From: Spirogloea muscicola
Lineage: Eukaryota; Streptophyta; Zygnematophyceae; Spirogloeales; Spirogloeaceae
Direction: 5' to 3'
Assembly (NCBI GenBank): GCA_009602725.1
Contig: WELB01000194.1
Coordinates: forward strand, 75,567-135,615
Length of the DNA: 60,049 nt
Shown here: one piece after another, positions 38,773-50,824 of the stretch
Position numbering within the stretch: position 1 is the first letter of the stretch
Layout of the letters: each line of letters starts with the position of its first letter
Program-made: the position numbers and the translations under genes
The notes under the pieces: model-generated
Database searches by the model: none
Told to the model about the DNA's origin: nothing
What the model saw: only the letters and a program-made list of their open reading frames with translations

Positions 38773-40863
38773 ATGGGAAACATTTATGCCACAAATGTTA
38801 TGCCTCACCAAGGCGAACACACTCTTGCCGCGTCGGAGACGGCTGCTAGCTTTGGAAGGAGAAATGGAAGGGGAGCAGGGCTCGCCGTACCTGGTCCTCT
38901 TTCCACTACCTGCGTGACGCGTGCCCCAGCGCACGTTCAAGACGGAACCTTGCAGGCGATTCAACTAGATGTCCACTTGTCCAGGCGGCTAGGTTGCATA
39001 TATTCCCTCGTTGACCGCATCGCGCCGCCAGGGCCAGCTGACCCACCGCCTCCTCCTCCACTCTCTCCTCCCCCCCCCCNCTCGCCGCTGACGTGGGCAG
39101 AGTCCGTCGCCGCCGCTGTGGCGCTGGCGGCCCTCGCCGTCGCCGCCGCCCGCCTCATCGCGGGGTCGTGGGCAGCCGTCCACGTTTGGCTGCTGCCGGC
39201 GGTGCTTCCATGGCATGCCGAGGTATGCACGTTACCTGTCTCAGGCTGGGCGGTGCCAAAGGCTGGCAGCGCTGTTGGCCCCACCTCCCCTCCCGGCACC
39301 CTCTTGTGCCCTGCACGCAGCAGGGGAGCGTCGCCTGACACACCCAGAACCTGGCCATGGCCGCAGGATGGTGCCGAGGGCCGGCTGGTCAGCCCGCGGC
39401 GATTCCTACTGCCTGTGACAAGGGACAGTGGAAGCAACAAGTGCACGCCTGCTTCACTTTCCACAGCAGGTGAGCGTGGTGGCTAGACCCAAGCACATAA
39501 ATGGAATGACAATCAGAAATTTCAGACGGTTGCCGCTTTGCCGCCAGTATGCATTCGTAGTCAAGCACAAGCAGTGGCTGAAGGTGTTGCAGCCATTGCC
39601 CCTCATGCAGCGCCCCAGCAGAAACAGCTCTTGCGGAGTGTGATTGTTGCGGCCCCCAATGCGGGTGGCGCACCCATGTCCACCTCTGGTCACTGTACGC
39701 TGGCGCCTTTGGATGTTGTGGTGGCGACATCAACGTCGCTGCGGTCGCCCGCGACGATGCCGCTGGGTTTGCACCACTATGACAACGGCGATAGGTATGA
39801 GGGCGAGTACCAGGGCGGCCGTCCAGCTGGCGTCGGCGTCTACATATTTGCAGCTACCGGCGGGCGGTACGAGGGCGAGTGGCGCGATGGGAAGTACGAC
39901 GGTCACGGCATTGAGACCTGGACACGTGGCAGCCGTTACCGCGGACACTACAGCCAGGGCCTTCGCTCAGGATTTGGTGTCTACCGCTTCTACACGGGCG
40001 ATGTATATGCGGGGCAATGGCTGCGTGGCCAGAGCCATGGTGCCGGCGTACAGACGTGCACCGATGGCAGCCGGTACGCGGGCGAGTTCGCATGGGGCGC
40101 CAAGCACGGCTGCGGCAAGTACCTCTTCAGGTATGGCCCGCTGGCCTTCCTCTCGTACAACCCTCAGGCTCTTTGGAAAGGCAGAACTTAAGTTTGCCTT
40201 GATCAGCAGAAGCATTGGCATACGAATATCGTGTTGACATAGGTATGCTGTCACGACGTAGTTCTTCTGCTATTGCTTGTCCTGGGCTCTACTTGTACCT
40301 CCAAGTTCACTTCCATTCTGGGACTAACATTCTGTAATATGTGATTTGCAATCAGGAATGGGGACTCGTATGCAGGGGAGTACTTTGCAGACCGCATGCA
40401 TGGTTACGGCATATATCAGTTTGCCAATGGGCAACGCTACGAGGGTGCATGGCATGAGGGCCGCAAGCAGGGCCTCGGGCTGTACACGTTTCGCAATGGC
40501 GAGACGCGCGCCGGCTACTGGCACCGTGGGGTGCTTGAGCGCAGGAGCAGCTCCTCTCCACGGCTGCCGCAGTCTGCGCCACCATCGGACGGCTCCGCGC
40601 CCTCAACCCCTTCGTCAAGCGCCCAAGCTGCTTCTCCACCTCCTGTGAGCCATCAGCGCGTGCTCCATGCAGTACAGGAGGCTTGGCGGGCAGCCCGTCA
40701 CGCCGAGGAGGTGGTGCGGGTCGATGAGCAGGTCAGCCATTCTGTTGCCGCTGGTACGCGCGCTGCGCAGCTTGCGCGTGCGGCAGGCGGCCGCGCCGTG
40801 AAGCTTGAGGAGAGCCTGGGCAGCCGGCCTGTGCGTCGGGAGGCCCATGCCCAATCGCGATGA
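38773..40863 (+). CDS. Membrane-anchored MORN-repeat protein
   Basis: Exons: 38773(?)-39222, 39367-39469, 39548-40130 and 40356-40863, phases agreeing. A hydrophobic segment precedes the first splice site (SVAAAVALAALAVAAARLIA, then VHVWLLPAVLPWH). Seven MORN repeats and a partial eighth follow (NGDRYEGEYQGGRPAGVGVY; GRYEGEWRDGKYDGHGIE; SRYRGHYSQGLRSGFGVYRF; YAGEYFADRMHGYGIYQF; YEGAWHEGRKQGLGLYTF). A Ser/Pro linker and a helical Ala/Arg-rich tail (EEVVRVDEQVSHSVAAG) end it. The order and tail closely match the land-plant MORN family of AT1G77660 type, whose role is unclear. MORN repeats bind phospholipids or act as scaffolds. An N at 39080 makes the first exon and start uncertain, and intron 1 has a multiple-of-three length without a stop. 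Confidence 0.88.
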
Positions 40864-42480
40864 GAGGATGACAGGCCAATGACCGCGAGACACAGCGGCC
40901 CTCCACTCCGACTTTTCCAGTCCTCATCGGGCAAGGGAGCACACAATTGATGCGGAGGTGTGGTTGCACAGCCCTTGCCATAATGGCGCGAAGATGAGTG
41001 GTTTCCCAAAACTTGGAAAGCGTTCCTTCAAGATCGACTTTGGTGTGCTCCAAGTCATGGTAGGCGCAGCTGATAGCAGCCCAAGGCAGCCTCTTCCTCT
41101 CATCCCTGTCCAGCTCTGGCGACACAATACCCACTTCATACTTTGGCTTGTATTTGTGGCCACCTGCCACAACCTCCCGCAGCCGTTTCCCTCTCTTTTT
41201 CCTCTCGAGAAGGGAACACCTCGTTTCCAAGCCTCCTTGCGTTGCAGTGGCCAGCTTCCGACGGCTCCGCCCTTTGGCCTCAGCGCATCTTTAGCTTATG
41301 GGGTCCGCACATCATCTTCATTGTATGCATGTGGGATTGTATGGGTCTAGATGTGCCCTTTAATGAAACCTCGAATTTATGCTAGAGTTCACTGTTCTCT
41401 ATTCCAGCGCTGATCTGGAAGCAACAAGTGCCAACTTGACTTCCCATCAGTTGTTGTGGTGTAAATTGCTAGCTACTAGAGTTGCTACCAGTCACATCCA
41501 GAATAACGGCAATGTAACACATATTTTGGGACATATGCCTATATTCCATAATGTCAGCAAGTGGACATTCACGGTGTGCACTATGAATGCTGCCTAATTT
41601 AACACCTGGTACGCTTTGGAGGAGCCCTTTGATGAACAGTTTAGCTATGCTCTTCCGTGAGCATCTGATTCTCTCTGTTACGTGGCAGCTTTCCTCCTCG
41701 GCAGATATACATCGTGACATCTGAGACTGTGACAAGGTTGCTCCCGTAGGTTCCTTTGCTTTATCAGGTTGTGAGTGGCACGTTTCTTTCAAACTGGCCA
41801 CAGCTTAATTACGAGGAAACAACAATGCTCACGGAGCCCAGCACGCCACTCGTCTTCAGCCGGCAAGTCAGTCTGCTCATCAATCTAGCTGCTCGCAACC
41901 AAGGGCCCCCCTACAGTGAAGATTGCGCGCCAATTTGTTCCCTCAAGCACCCCTGCTCGGTTGCTCTTGTCAGTCACTTGTGAGAGCTGGAACAGTTTGC
42001 AGCCCTCCGCCGTGGCTGCTGCAGCACGCTGGTTCACCGACACTACCTTTCATAAACACCTACGTCCTGATTCGTTGTACCCACCAGTACGAGGAGAGAA
42101 GCTGCGCAGTACGCATGAAATGAAAGCGTGGCATATTCAATTCAATACGTTGCTCAGAGAGAATGGGTGGTGGGCTGGACAGCCAAGTCATTCCTTTCGG
42201 GAAGCTCAACATAGGGAAATGGTTTCTCTGACCTGCGGCTGCTCATCAAGGCAAATTGAGCACCCAGTGGTCCACTTGAGTCGCTCTGTGTTCCAGCGCC
42301 ATTTGGTTTTGTTCATTCTTTTTCTGGGCCAACCAAATCACAGCCATCTGGAAGAGTTCCTCGACTCCACATACAAACTGACATTGGGTTTTCCCAAGCT
42401 GGGCGCTAGATGGGCACCCCGCCTGGCTTCGCTGATGGCCGCGAGATACCACGTCAGCGTCAGTCCACGTCAGTAACACA
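40864..42480. other. 3' UTR, then degraded repeats
   Basis: TGTAA is at 41513-41517. An antisense frame at 40733-41230 is open but unrecognised. From about 42090 the text resembles the dispersed non-coding repeat (gcgcagtacgcatgaaatg) and the hairpin module (42310-42350), both decayed. Confidence 0.5.
41513..41517 (+). promoter_or_regulatory. Candidate poly(A) signal TGTAA
   Basis: TGTAA lies 650 bases after the MORN stop codon, before the repeat-derived sequence starts. Confidence 0.4.
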
Positions 42481-43173
42481 CGTGGCGCCCAGCCAAAGGG
42501 CCCTCCGGATAAGGGCGCGCAGAAAGAAACCAATGTCAGCTTGCCACGCCGCAAGCCTTGTGACACGTGGCCGGCACGCAGCGGAAGCATGCCGGGCGGG
42601 CCGCGCCAGCGCCCGCCACGTGGCCGTCCCCGGGCCCCCGCGCGCCCCCCTGCCCCTCCCCCCCTCCTCCCCCCCTCCAGAACCCCCCCCGCTCCCAATA
42701 CCCTCACGGGCCTCGCCACTTGTTCATCTCCTGATTTGCTGCTCCAAACACCTCCTACCACCGCCGCCTTCTCCGCCGCCGCCGCCGCCGCCACCGCCGC
42801 CGCCGCCGCCAAAAGCCTCTCTTCTGTCCAAGTATGCTGCCGCTTCTTACCCACCACGGACGGAGCTGCTGCCGTTCCTCTGACACGGCACTTGCTGGGC
42901 CTTGTTTCTCTTGTCACTCGCCCTGTGCTGCTCAGCATGGCACCTTTTGTGCGCACGTCGTCCGGTGGCCGTGTTGCTCTTTCTCACGCAGTTGACCCTT
43001 GTGCGAGACGTCACGCTTGTGCACTGTGTCTCCAGCTGCTTTGCTACTCCAAGTGGTGGACTGTTTTGAGGAGACTGTCAGGTGTATCCACATTGCGTGC
43101 ATGCACTTTTGTGGTTGACCGCTGCACGCTGCTTTTGTGTTGTTTCTCCTCCGGCTGGTCCAGGACCGCAGCC

Positions 43174-43617
43174 ATGGGTATCGAAATCAACAGGGACAAC
43201 CTGCTCACAGCTATTGGCATTGCTGCCATTGGCGGAGTCTTGTACTATGTCCTTGGAACCGACAAGGGCAACAGGGAGGCCCAGGTCAGTCAATGTGTCT
43301 TCTCGCCATCCTGTGGATGTCATGATTATTGTATGGTCGTTTCCTGTGCTGTTAATTAGAATGTGGACATGTATAATATCCTGGGCCCTTGGAGTTGCGA
43401 GGTGATCCTTAGGGGCGTGTAGATAGGTCTTTTGGCTAAACTGAGGCTTCTCTTGGTGAATGAGCAGGAAACCCTTGACAAGGGCCGCAACTGGGCTGAG
43501 GACACGAAGAACAAGGCCAGCGAGTACAAGGAGAGGGCAAAGGACACGGCAGAGGATGTGAAGAATGACTTCAAGGACTCTGCCAACCGGGCAGAAAACC
43601 GGGCGAAGAACTATTAG
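43174..43617 (+). CDS. 86-residue protein: one membrane segment plus LEA-like helix
   Basis: Two exons, 43174-43284 and 43468-43617, join in phase. Residues about 9-27 form a hydrophobic segment (LLTAIGIAAIGGVLYYVLG). The rest is highly charged and helical, with repeats of the NWAEDTKNKASEYKERAKD and AENRAKN kind, as in LEA group 3 or apolipoprotein-like proteins. Such proteins associate with membranes or protect against desiccation. That role is inferred from composition only. The ATG sits in a good context (gcagccATGG). A 690-base GC-rich upstream region with GCC runs is likely promoter and 5' UTR, and TGTAA is at 43793. Confidence 0.8.
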
Positions 43618-44952
43618 GTGTTGATCCCATCTTGAAATCGTTCAGAGGCGGGCAGGAATGGTTGCAGAGTTGACAGGAGCTGCTCAACCACTATTGATGT
43701 GCGACTCTGGAGTACCCAGGAGGATATGTATCAGCAGCCATAGATTCGAGATTGATAAGGATGCACGTGCCAATGTCCTCTTAGAGTACATATGTAATAT
43801 GGACCAATTTTGGGCTGCCACATTGCACTGCGCGAGCAATCAACAGTGCTTATTGGCAAGCTAAGCAAGTGGTGGTCACAGTCATTTACCAGGGGGTTTT
43901 GGGGTGCTCATGAATCTGTTGTCTGGTCGTAGTGCCAAGTCAAAAGTATTTCAGACTTCGCCGCATGTGGTGACAGCATTGTCTGCACAACTACGCTATT
44001 TTTACATGGGTTTGTTGTTCTGGCATATGGTAATGTTGGTGCACAAATCACAGCATGATATTGTTGTCTACGCATCAGTGCTGGGAATAGAGAGCAGTGT
44101 CGCTTTTTGTTGCACATGGATGCATAGTTTGCTGTCCATGATCGTTTTGGGCAGATGATTTGGAGTCACTAGTTCAACAAATGCATTCTGCAGCACATTG
44201 TATTGAATTACACTGATTGATCGAACTCAACCAGCTGCCTCAACACGGTTGTATCTAATTAGACATTTAGCTGCACAAAAGGGTTTTAGTGGTAAAAAAC
44301 TTATGTACGAATCAGTACAGATTTGCTACTGTCATCTTGAAGGTCAAGGTAGGCAATGTGATCTTTTCATTTTTATTCGTGGATGCACTTCGATGGTGAA
44401 CAACGACGAGAATGTCAATCTCAGCAACTCAAAACTACCACAATTAGATCATTCATTGAGAAGCCTGTGGCACCATCACTTGCACAAACACATGAAGCCT
44501 GTGCAGATCGCTTGCATACTGTGACAAGTGAGGAATGGTGAAAGGATCCACAGCTAATATGGAACAGTGAAAGGCAAAGAGACAAGCAACCTAGTTGCTG
44601 CAAGATGAACATAAACAAAAGCTAAATGCGGTGTTCAGCAAATGTTCATGGATATTTTACTTTCCGGTGAGGCCATAATAGCCACTAATTCTGAGCACAG
44701 TTTAATGTCAGAGATACAAAGTCGACCTGCATATGGCAGGAAGAGAAATTGCAACTGCTGCAGAGCAATTTCTAGGCTGGAGTGCAATAGCTCCTCCCGG
44801 CCTTCTCCAAGCTAAAGCTGGATCATATACAGCACAAGTGGAAGCAGCATGTGCTGCAGTCTGCTCTACCATTAAGGTATACAGTGGCGACACTGCTGTC
44901 ACCGACCCTGCCAATCGCAGGGAAGCTGACACCATGGTCAATTGCCTCGACG
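43618..44952. other. Convergent 3' regions
   Basis: This is the space between the small-protein stop and the GAUT stop. Plus-strand TGTAA is at 43793-43797, and minus-strand TGTAA (plus TTACA) is at 44002-44006. I see no coding exon. Confidence 0.5.
43793..43797 (+). promoter_or_regulatory. Candidate poly(A) signal TGTAA
   Basis: TGTAA lies 176 bases after the stop of the small membrane protein gene. Confidence 0.5.
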
Positions 44953-47900
44953 TCATTGGATGTCGAAGTTGCAGTCAGAGAGGATACGATCATCCTTGGC
45001 AACATGCTGGAGCCAGCGCTGGCGGAACTGTGGGATGGCGGTGTCCAGCCACGGCTTCCGGTTGCCGTTCCAATGTACCACAGCCGCCTGCTCGACCTCG
45101 GCTAGTGTCGTCTTGGACTCGTAGCCCAGACCCAGCACGTGCCATGAGGGGTCTAGACCTCTCGTGAGGTTGTAAAACGTCAACAAGCCAGGGGGTAGTG
45201 TACCTAGCCGCCACAGTTGACGATCAGCATTCTGCATAGTCCACAAGACAGAAAGACTCATCAGATTGAGCCTTTCCAAACTTGCACATACTCAGACAGG
45301 CTTAAGGAGAGACTGCATTCTAGTTGGATCACTCATTTGTCAACTGTAGCTTCATTGCACTGGAGCATGGAAGCATCTCGACCCTTCTTCTCCCTGTACC
45401 TGACTCTGCCATCTGTGGTACACAGCCGTCAGGCCCCTCTCCCGCCAGACCTTGAGGTCAAACACGTTCATGCCGTAAGCCCAGCCGCAGCCACTGGGGT
45501 CGACGTGATCAGATATCAATGGGTTTGAGAAGTTGAGGTACTGGTGAAGCCGATGGAATTTCCCAGTGCAGGTAAATACTGCTCCATTGACGTTGCCGTG
45601 CAGAGGTATGTCCCATAAGGGAGCCAAGTCTTTCTGGACCACAATGTCGTCATCCAGGAACACAATCTTGTCCAGACTAGGAAACATCTGCTCATCTCGC
45701 AGGAAGGAAGAGGGCTCAGATGAACATAGTGTTATTCCAATGGACACTAAGCAACTGCCAGTGTTGACCTTAAAGGCCATAACCCATAGGGAATACCAGA
45801 GAAGGAATGTCAGATTTTTGTGTGGGTGGTGTGTTTCTTCCTGACAACTCCACACTATGTCAGTGTCACTACCAAAAGTCAAGGACAAGCACCAGGTTTG
45901 GTAGTATGATAGTATACACTTCTGCAAAGTCTAATGGTTGCAGACACTGCTCTTTTAGATACTTTCTTTGTGCTGGGCAACTGCATCGCATCGGTGCCTT
46001 TTGGTGCCAATGCAGTGGGGCACATTGGCAAACACTTCACGACTGCAGGAGAAGCCTGACAGATGCATATGCGTAGACATGGTTGCATCTTACCTCCGGA
46101 AGGTAGAATCGCAGATGATTGAGCATTGACAGATACTTAGGGTTCCGATACTTGGGCTGCTTGGCGCCAGAGATATCAGAAGTATCAATATCAGTAATTG
46201 GAGATTGCGGCAATGTACCTGCCATCATCGAGCAATGAGCCATATGAACAGGCCTTCTCTGAAGACTATGGGAATACTCCTTGTGACATAACAGCAACAA
46301 GTAAGACCAGAAACAGTTGTAAGTACCAGCCACTGAAGTATGAGCCACTAAAGAGCTGAGACTTTCTGAGACCTGCATCTGCACTCTGTGGATTACAAAT
46401 GAAGGGTCACATGATTCACTCAGTAGCATGTCTACATCTGTGACTGCCTGCCTGCAGTATTCTTTGATGCAATCAGAGATGGAGGTTTAGTTCACTAACC
46501 CTCTGCAGACTGACTGAAATAGTAGCTCTTTGATGCAGCGGATGCCAGCTGTTGAAGGACTGGGCAGTAGCTGGAGTTCAGCCAGGGATAATCGCTCAGG
46601 GTCTGGATCTCCAGTGCAGCGGGTGCTGGTGGGTGTATGGCAAACCACGCCTCCATGGCGGGCCTGTTCACTTCGTCCGTGACAATGTGGATAATCTGTC
46701 TCTTGGGGTTCTTGGCTGCCCTCACGAGGGAGGCCACAACAACCGAGGCCGCAAGGACGTTGTCGGAGAAGAGCGCATAGTGATTGAGCTCGCCATCCTG
46801 CAGCCTATCCTTGTCTGCCTCAAGGCGGGCTGCTAAGCTCTGCAACATTCACCCAAGCTCTGCAATTTAGTATGCTCCTTTCAGTAGCCACGACCTCTAC
46901 AGCAACTTGCTTCACAAAGGCAACATCAACAAGCACGGATCAAGACAAGGCGCAACAACTTCTTTTGATGATATATATCTTGAGGAAATGCAACATGAGG
47001 CAGCGCAACATGACCGCAACAACAATCTCGGTCAATCTCAATCAAGAAAGATGCTGACATTGACAGAGAGCACAAAGCAGGACGAGCCTGTCCTGATCGA
47101 TTTTTGTCATGTGAAAGGCAAGAGATATCTTCTGGGCATGAGGCTGACAAGACTGTCTGCATGCGCACCTGCTTGAGTCGCTCATCCTTGTTGATCTCAA
47201 TGGTTAAGCGTAGGCTGACACAGTGCAAGGCCTTGGGTAATGCTTTGGCGGCAGCGAGGTCAAGCATGTTACGCTCCCGTCGCAGTCGCAACAATCGATC
47301 CTTTCCTTTGGCAATGCTTGCCTTCAGCTTCCTCATGTTGAGGAGATTGCCTTGCCATTCCTTAGCCCTATTCAACACCACCACAATAGCAGGAGAAAGG
47401 CTCACCTTAGATTGGCCTGTACAGGAAGGACATGCACCATCCTAGCCAAGAAGGACTATCACAGTGCCAATTTAACAAAACTTTCTGACAGGAGTCCAAA
47501 CAAGATATTGTTGAAGCCAGCTTATGCAGCAGAAGGGTTTGCAGGCTAATGCAGGAGCTGACCTGGCATTTGTTATTTCCAGCAGCTGTAAGGTGCTGGG
47601 GAACACATCTGCGTCACTCCAGACTGCCTGCTCGCCATCTAGTTGAGCCACAAGGTCCTCTGCCCTTGCAATCAACACGCTTAGGTGCCTTGACAGATGC
47701 TTGTTTTGAAACACATTCACATTTGTCGCATACTGCTTTGCAAGATTGAGTTGTCCTCGTAGGAGGCTCCTCATGGAAGCGATACGATCTGCCAGGTGAA
47801 AAGCAGAAATGTATCAGCATTCCTGACGTCTGCATGCAGTAGTACTTCAAGACTCCCCCAAGACCTTGACATGTGTGCTCTCATTTCTGAATGAGGGCAG

Positions 47901-49756
47901 GCTTGATGATGCAGTCAGATGATCGTGCTGTAGCACCCGGAGCTTATGCGTTCATATGAACATCAGACAGTACACTGCATGACCGCCTCAACTGCTCTAT
48001 GCACCCTCCTCCTGCCTGACTTGCCCCCTGGCAGCTAGCTATTGAAAAGGTCAAATATGAGTATGTTGCGCCGTGCATCTGCTAGCGCTGCAATATTCAC
48101 TAACTTTTGGACCTAGTCATAGTTGGTTCCGTTTGCCAGGGTTTTAGTCAGACAGGATGTTTGAAGGGCTTCTGGGCAATGCAACCTAAGCACAGCCTTA
48201 TTCTGCTTGATGATCAGTCTGTAACATCAGCTCAAGGCACAACGAGTTGCTGGGCCACTCAGCTAGAACACCGGAGACTGGCAGCTGCTTCATGACCATT
48301 CCGAAGCATGCTCAGGCTTATTGTTGAAGAACAGCAGTCTGATCAATCAAGTGAAGATACAGTGTACTGGTGGTGTAAGGCATTGCTTGCTACCTGCATT
48401 GTCAGTGCTGCCCCTGTCTTTCTCGCCATTGTCAGTGTCCTGCACGTGCGAAGTCAACCACGAGAGTGACATGTTAGTGAGGCCTGCTAGCAAAGTAGAG
48501 AGATAGAAGCCTCTGCTTACGAAGGCCAGCCTGCAAACCACATGTATAACGAAGAGCTGGGGAGCAGGAGTAGCATTGACATATCTCTACGAAAGCAATG
48601 ACACAACCCATCTTGACATTGTCCAGCTTTGACAGTTGCTTTTGGACAATGAGCCTGTGAACCTTATGGATGATCTGCGTAGTGCACCACTGGGATAAGA
48701 CAATCAGCCACCTTGACAGCCCGACTAGCTTGACGCAAGGCTGTGACCATGCCGGTATCTTAGGTACGGGAAATTCTTGTGCGATGAAAAGTACCTTTGA
48801 TGATGACGAGACGCTCTCCAGCCTTTCCCCACGGGCAACCTCCTCCCCACCAGGAGCAGTCTCATCACCAGGGCTTTCCTCCTCTTCTTCATCTAAGCTT
48901 GAAGTCTGGCTGCTCTGTCTTGACAGCCGCATGAGCCTACCCTTTCCTCCATAGACGCCATCCTCCACTTCGTCCTGTACGGTGCAAATACTGGTCAGCG
49001 CAACACAGCTGCCAAATGGCAGCTAGACCCCTTAGGTTCTAAGGGCGTGCGTAGTTGCCGTCAAGCTTTCACATAGGGTTGCTTGCTCAGGCTTAACCAC
49101 CATTGCACCTACTATAAGCCTGCTACTAAAGGTTTGTGGTGTGCGGTGTTGTTACTTGTGCTATGTTATGGATGTAATTCATGACCGAGTAGCTCCTGCC
49201 CTGTATCCTGAAGGGGACTGCAAAGAGAGCAGAACAACAGCAAGTTAGACAATAGCCAAGGAAGGGCCTGCAAGTGGCATACTGTACTACCTGCGATGAT
49301 GTGACAAGTTCTTGTGTGATTTGCCAGGGATCTAAGACGAGCAGGGAGACACTTACACCCTAACCAGCTCGTGTGTCAGTTTGAAGCTGCTGTTCGGCAT
49401 GATCATGTGAGACGGGAACACCCCAACTGAGGCGAGACAGAGAGGAGTCACTGCACTACGACGCCGTCTTGCAGTGCAAAGCTGGCATGAAGAGGGGGCC
49501 TGGCCAGCGTTAGGCAGCGAGGCAGTCTCAGCGCACCGTCCTTGGCGTCGGCTTCGCGGACGTAGATGTGCCAGCTGCTGGCCTTGATGGTCCAGAAGAT
49601 GGGCGTGGCGAGGGAAAGGACGGCGATGGCGGCGACGAGCAGGAGGCAGGCGGAGCAGTAGACGTCGCGCCCGGCGGTGGGCGCGGCGAAGCGGCGCGGC
49701 AGGAGCTGGTGCAGGGCGCCGACGGCGGCGGCGGCGGCGGCGGNGAGGCTCGCCAT
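44953..49756 (-). CDS. GAUT-type glycosyltransferase, GT8 family
   Basis: GAUTs are Golgi type II membrane enzymes; the best-known members build pectic homogalacturonan from UDP-galacturonate. Exons (minus): 49756-49537, 49426-49357, 49207-49156, 48974-48795, 48439-48394, 47788-47563, 47367-47169, 46839-46500, 46218-46094, 45687-45400 and 45231-44953, about 674 residues, typical of the family. A signal anchor (ACLLLVAAIAVLSLATPIFW) is followed by an acidic stem and a helical region (LAAAKALPKALHCVSLRLTI). The catalytic domain has HYALFSDNVLAASVVV, IIHIVTDEVNRPAMEAWF, YPWLNSSYCPVLQQL, YLSMLNHLRFYLPE, DxD in IVFLDDDIVVQKDL, GWAYGMNVFDLKVW and HWNGNRKPWLD. An N at 49744 affects residue 5. The junction of exons 2 and 3 could shift by a few bases. 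Whether this alga makes homogalacturonan is not shown. Confidence 0.93.
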
Positions 49757-50384
49757 GGCGGCCGCGGCGCGGCGCACGCCCTAGCTGCGGCGGGGCCCGA
49801 GCTCCGACTGGGTTCCCTCAAGCTCCTCCCCCCGGGGTGTCAGTGCTGCTGCCGGCTGCGCGTTCCCCCCCCTCCCCTTCTGCAATACAGTCGCTTACCG
49901 GGAGCCCTTCCGCGGGAGGAGGGAGGGGCGGCCAGTGTCGCTTTCCCGCCGCCCCGGCCCCGTGCTGGGCGCGGCGCCCCTCCTCTTACCTGTCGAGGGC
50001 CTGGCCCCGCTGACGGCGGCACAGACCGCCGGCGGCCCGGGCCACGGGCGCCGAGACGGCGTCCTCCGCAACCGATACCTCACCGCTAACTTCCAGGCAA
50101 GGCCGGCACGTGACGCGGCGCCGCCCGCCAAATGCCCGCATCTTGCGGCGTGCCGCGCGGCTGTCGCCACGTGTTGACTGCGTCGCGGCCGCTTTGGCGC
50201 GGGCTATTGCAGCCGTAGATGGCGATCGGTCGGTCCTGCTCGCCCGCCAAGGCAGCCGTTAACACCCCCGCGCCGCCGCCGTCGGCGCAGTGGTCGCCGT
50301 CGGCGCCTTGCCACGCGGCGCGGCCCTACCGCCCTCGGCAACCACTCCTGCCGTCTGTGTCGGAGCTGTTGGTTTCGGGGCTTC
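49757..50384. other. GC-rich upstream region of the GAUT gene
   Basis: This is very GC-rich sequence without a convincing exon. ORFs on both strands here are low-complexity Ala/Arg/Pro text. It probably contains the GAUT promoter and 5' UTR. Confidence 0.5.
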
Positions 50385-50820
50385 CCCTCGCTGCTGCCTC
50401 TGGCTCTGGCCAGGGGACCCACTTCCACGAGCCTAGCATCTCCAACCTGCGGCTGCTTAGCAGAGATTACTGAGTGATTCGTAGCTTCTTTGTTTCTCTG
50501 TGTGCTTGTTTTCCTTAGCGCTTCCCCTGCCCCATTCTCGTACTCTTTTTATTCTTTCTTGGGCTGGCTTTACAGCCCCTAATCTCAATGGGCGAGCACT
50601 TCCCTTTCCCCCTGGAATTCCAGCCCGATTTCTGTCTTCCCTTTACTGCAGTGTAGTCCTTCTCGTACTCTGTTCATTCTTCTTTGGGCTGGCTTTTCCA
50701 GCCCCTATCCTCAATGGGCGAGCACTTTCTTCTCTTTCGGCTCCTCTCTCTTTGGGTTCAGACATTGTCCATTCATTTTGGGCTGGCTTTGCCAGCCCTT
50801 CTTCTCTATGCCCAAGCTTC
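50385..50820 (+). mobile_element. LINE-B tail followed by three hairpin modules
   Basis: 50385-50600 is a LINE-B terminus (SNLRLLSRDY-like end, stop at 50471) with UTR. Hairpin modules follow near 50555, 50685 and 50780, each 'gggctggct...' paired with a CAGCCC arm. The second and third are preceded by 'ttcattctt' or 'gtccattcat'. Confidence 0.7.
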
Positions 50821-50824
50821 TGAT

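Noticed and set aside
40733-41230. 165-codon minus-strand ORF overlapping the MORN 3' end
   Set aside because: The stretch GHKYKPKYEVGIVSPEL looks protein-like, but I recognise no family, half of it is antisense to MORN exon 4, and no splice partners were found. Left unannotated.
42541-43359. 272-codon ORF containing the small membrane protein in frame
   Set aside because: The part before ATG 43174 is GC-rich Pro/Ala/Arg text, the expected 5' UTR or promoter, and it runs past the GT donor at 43285.
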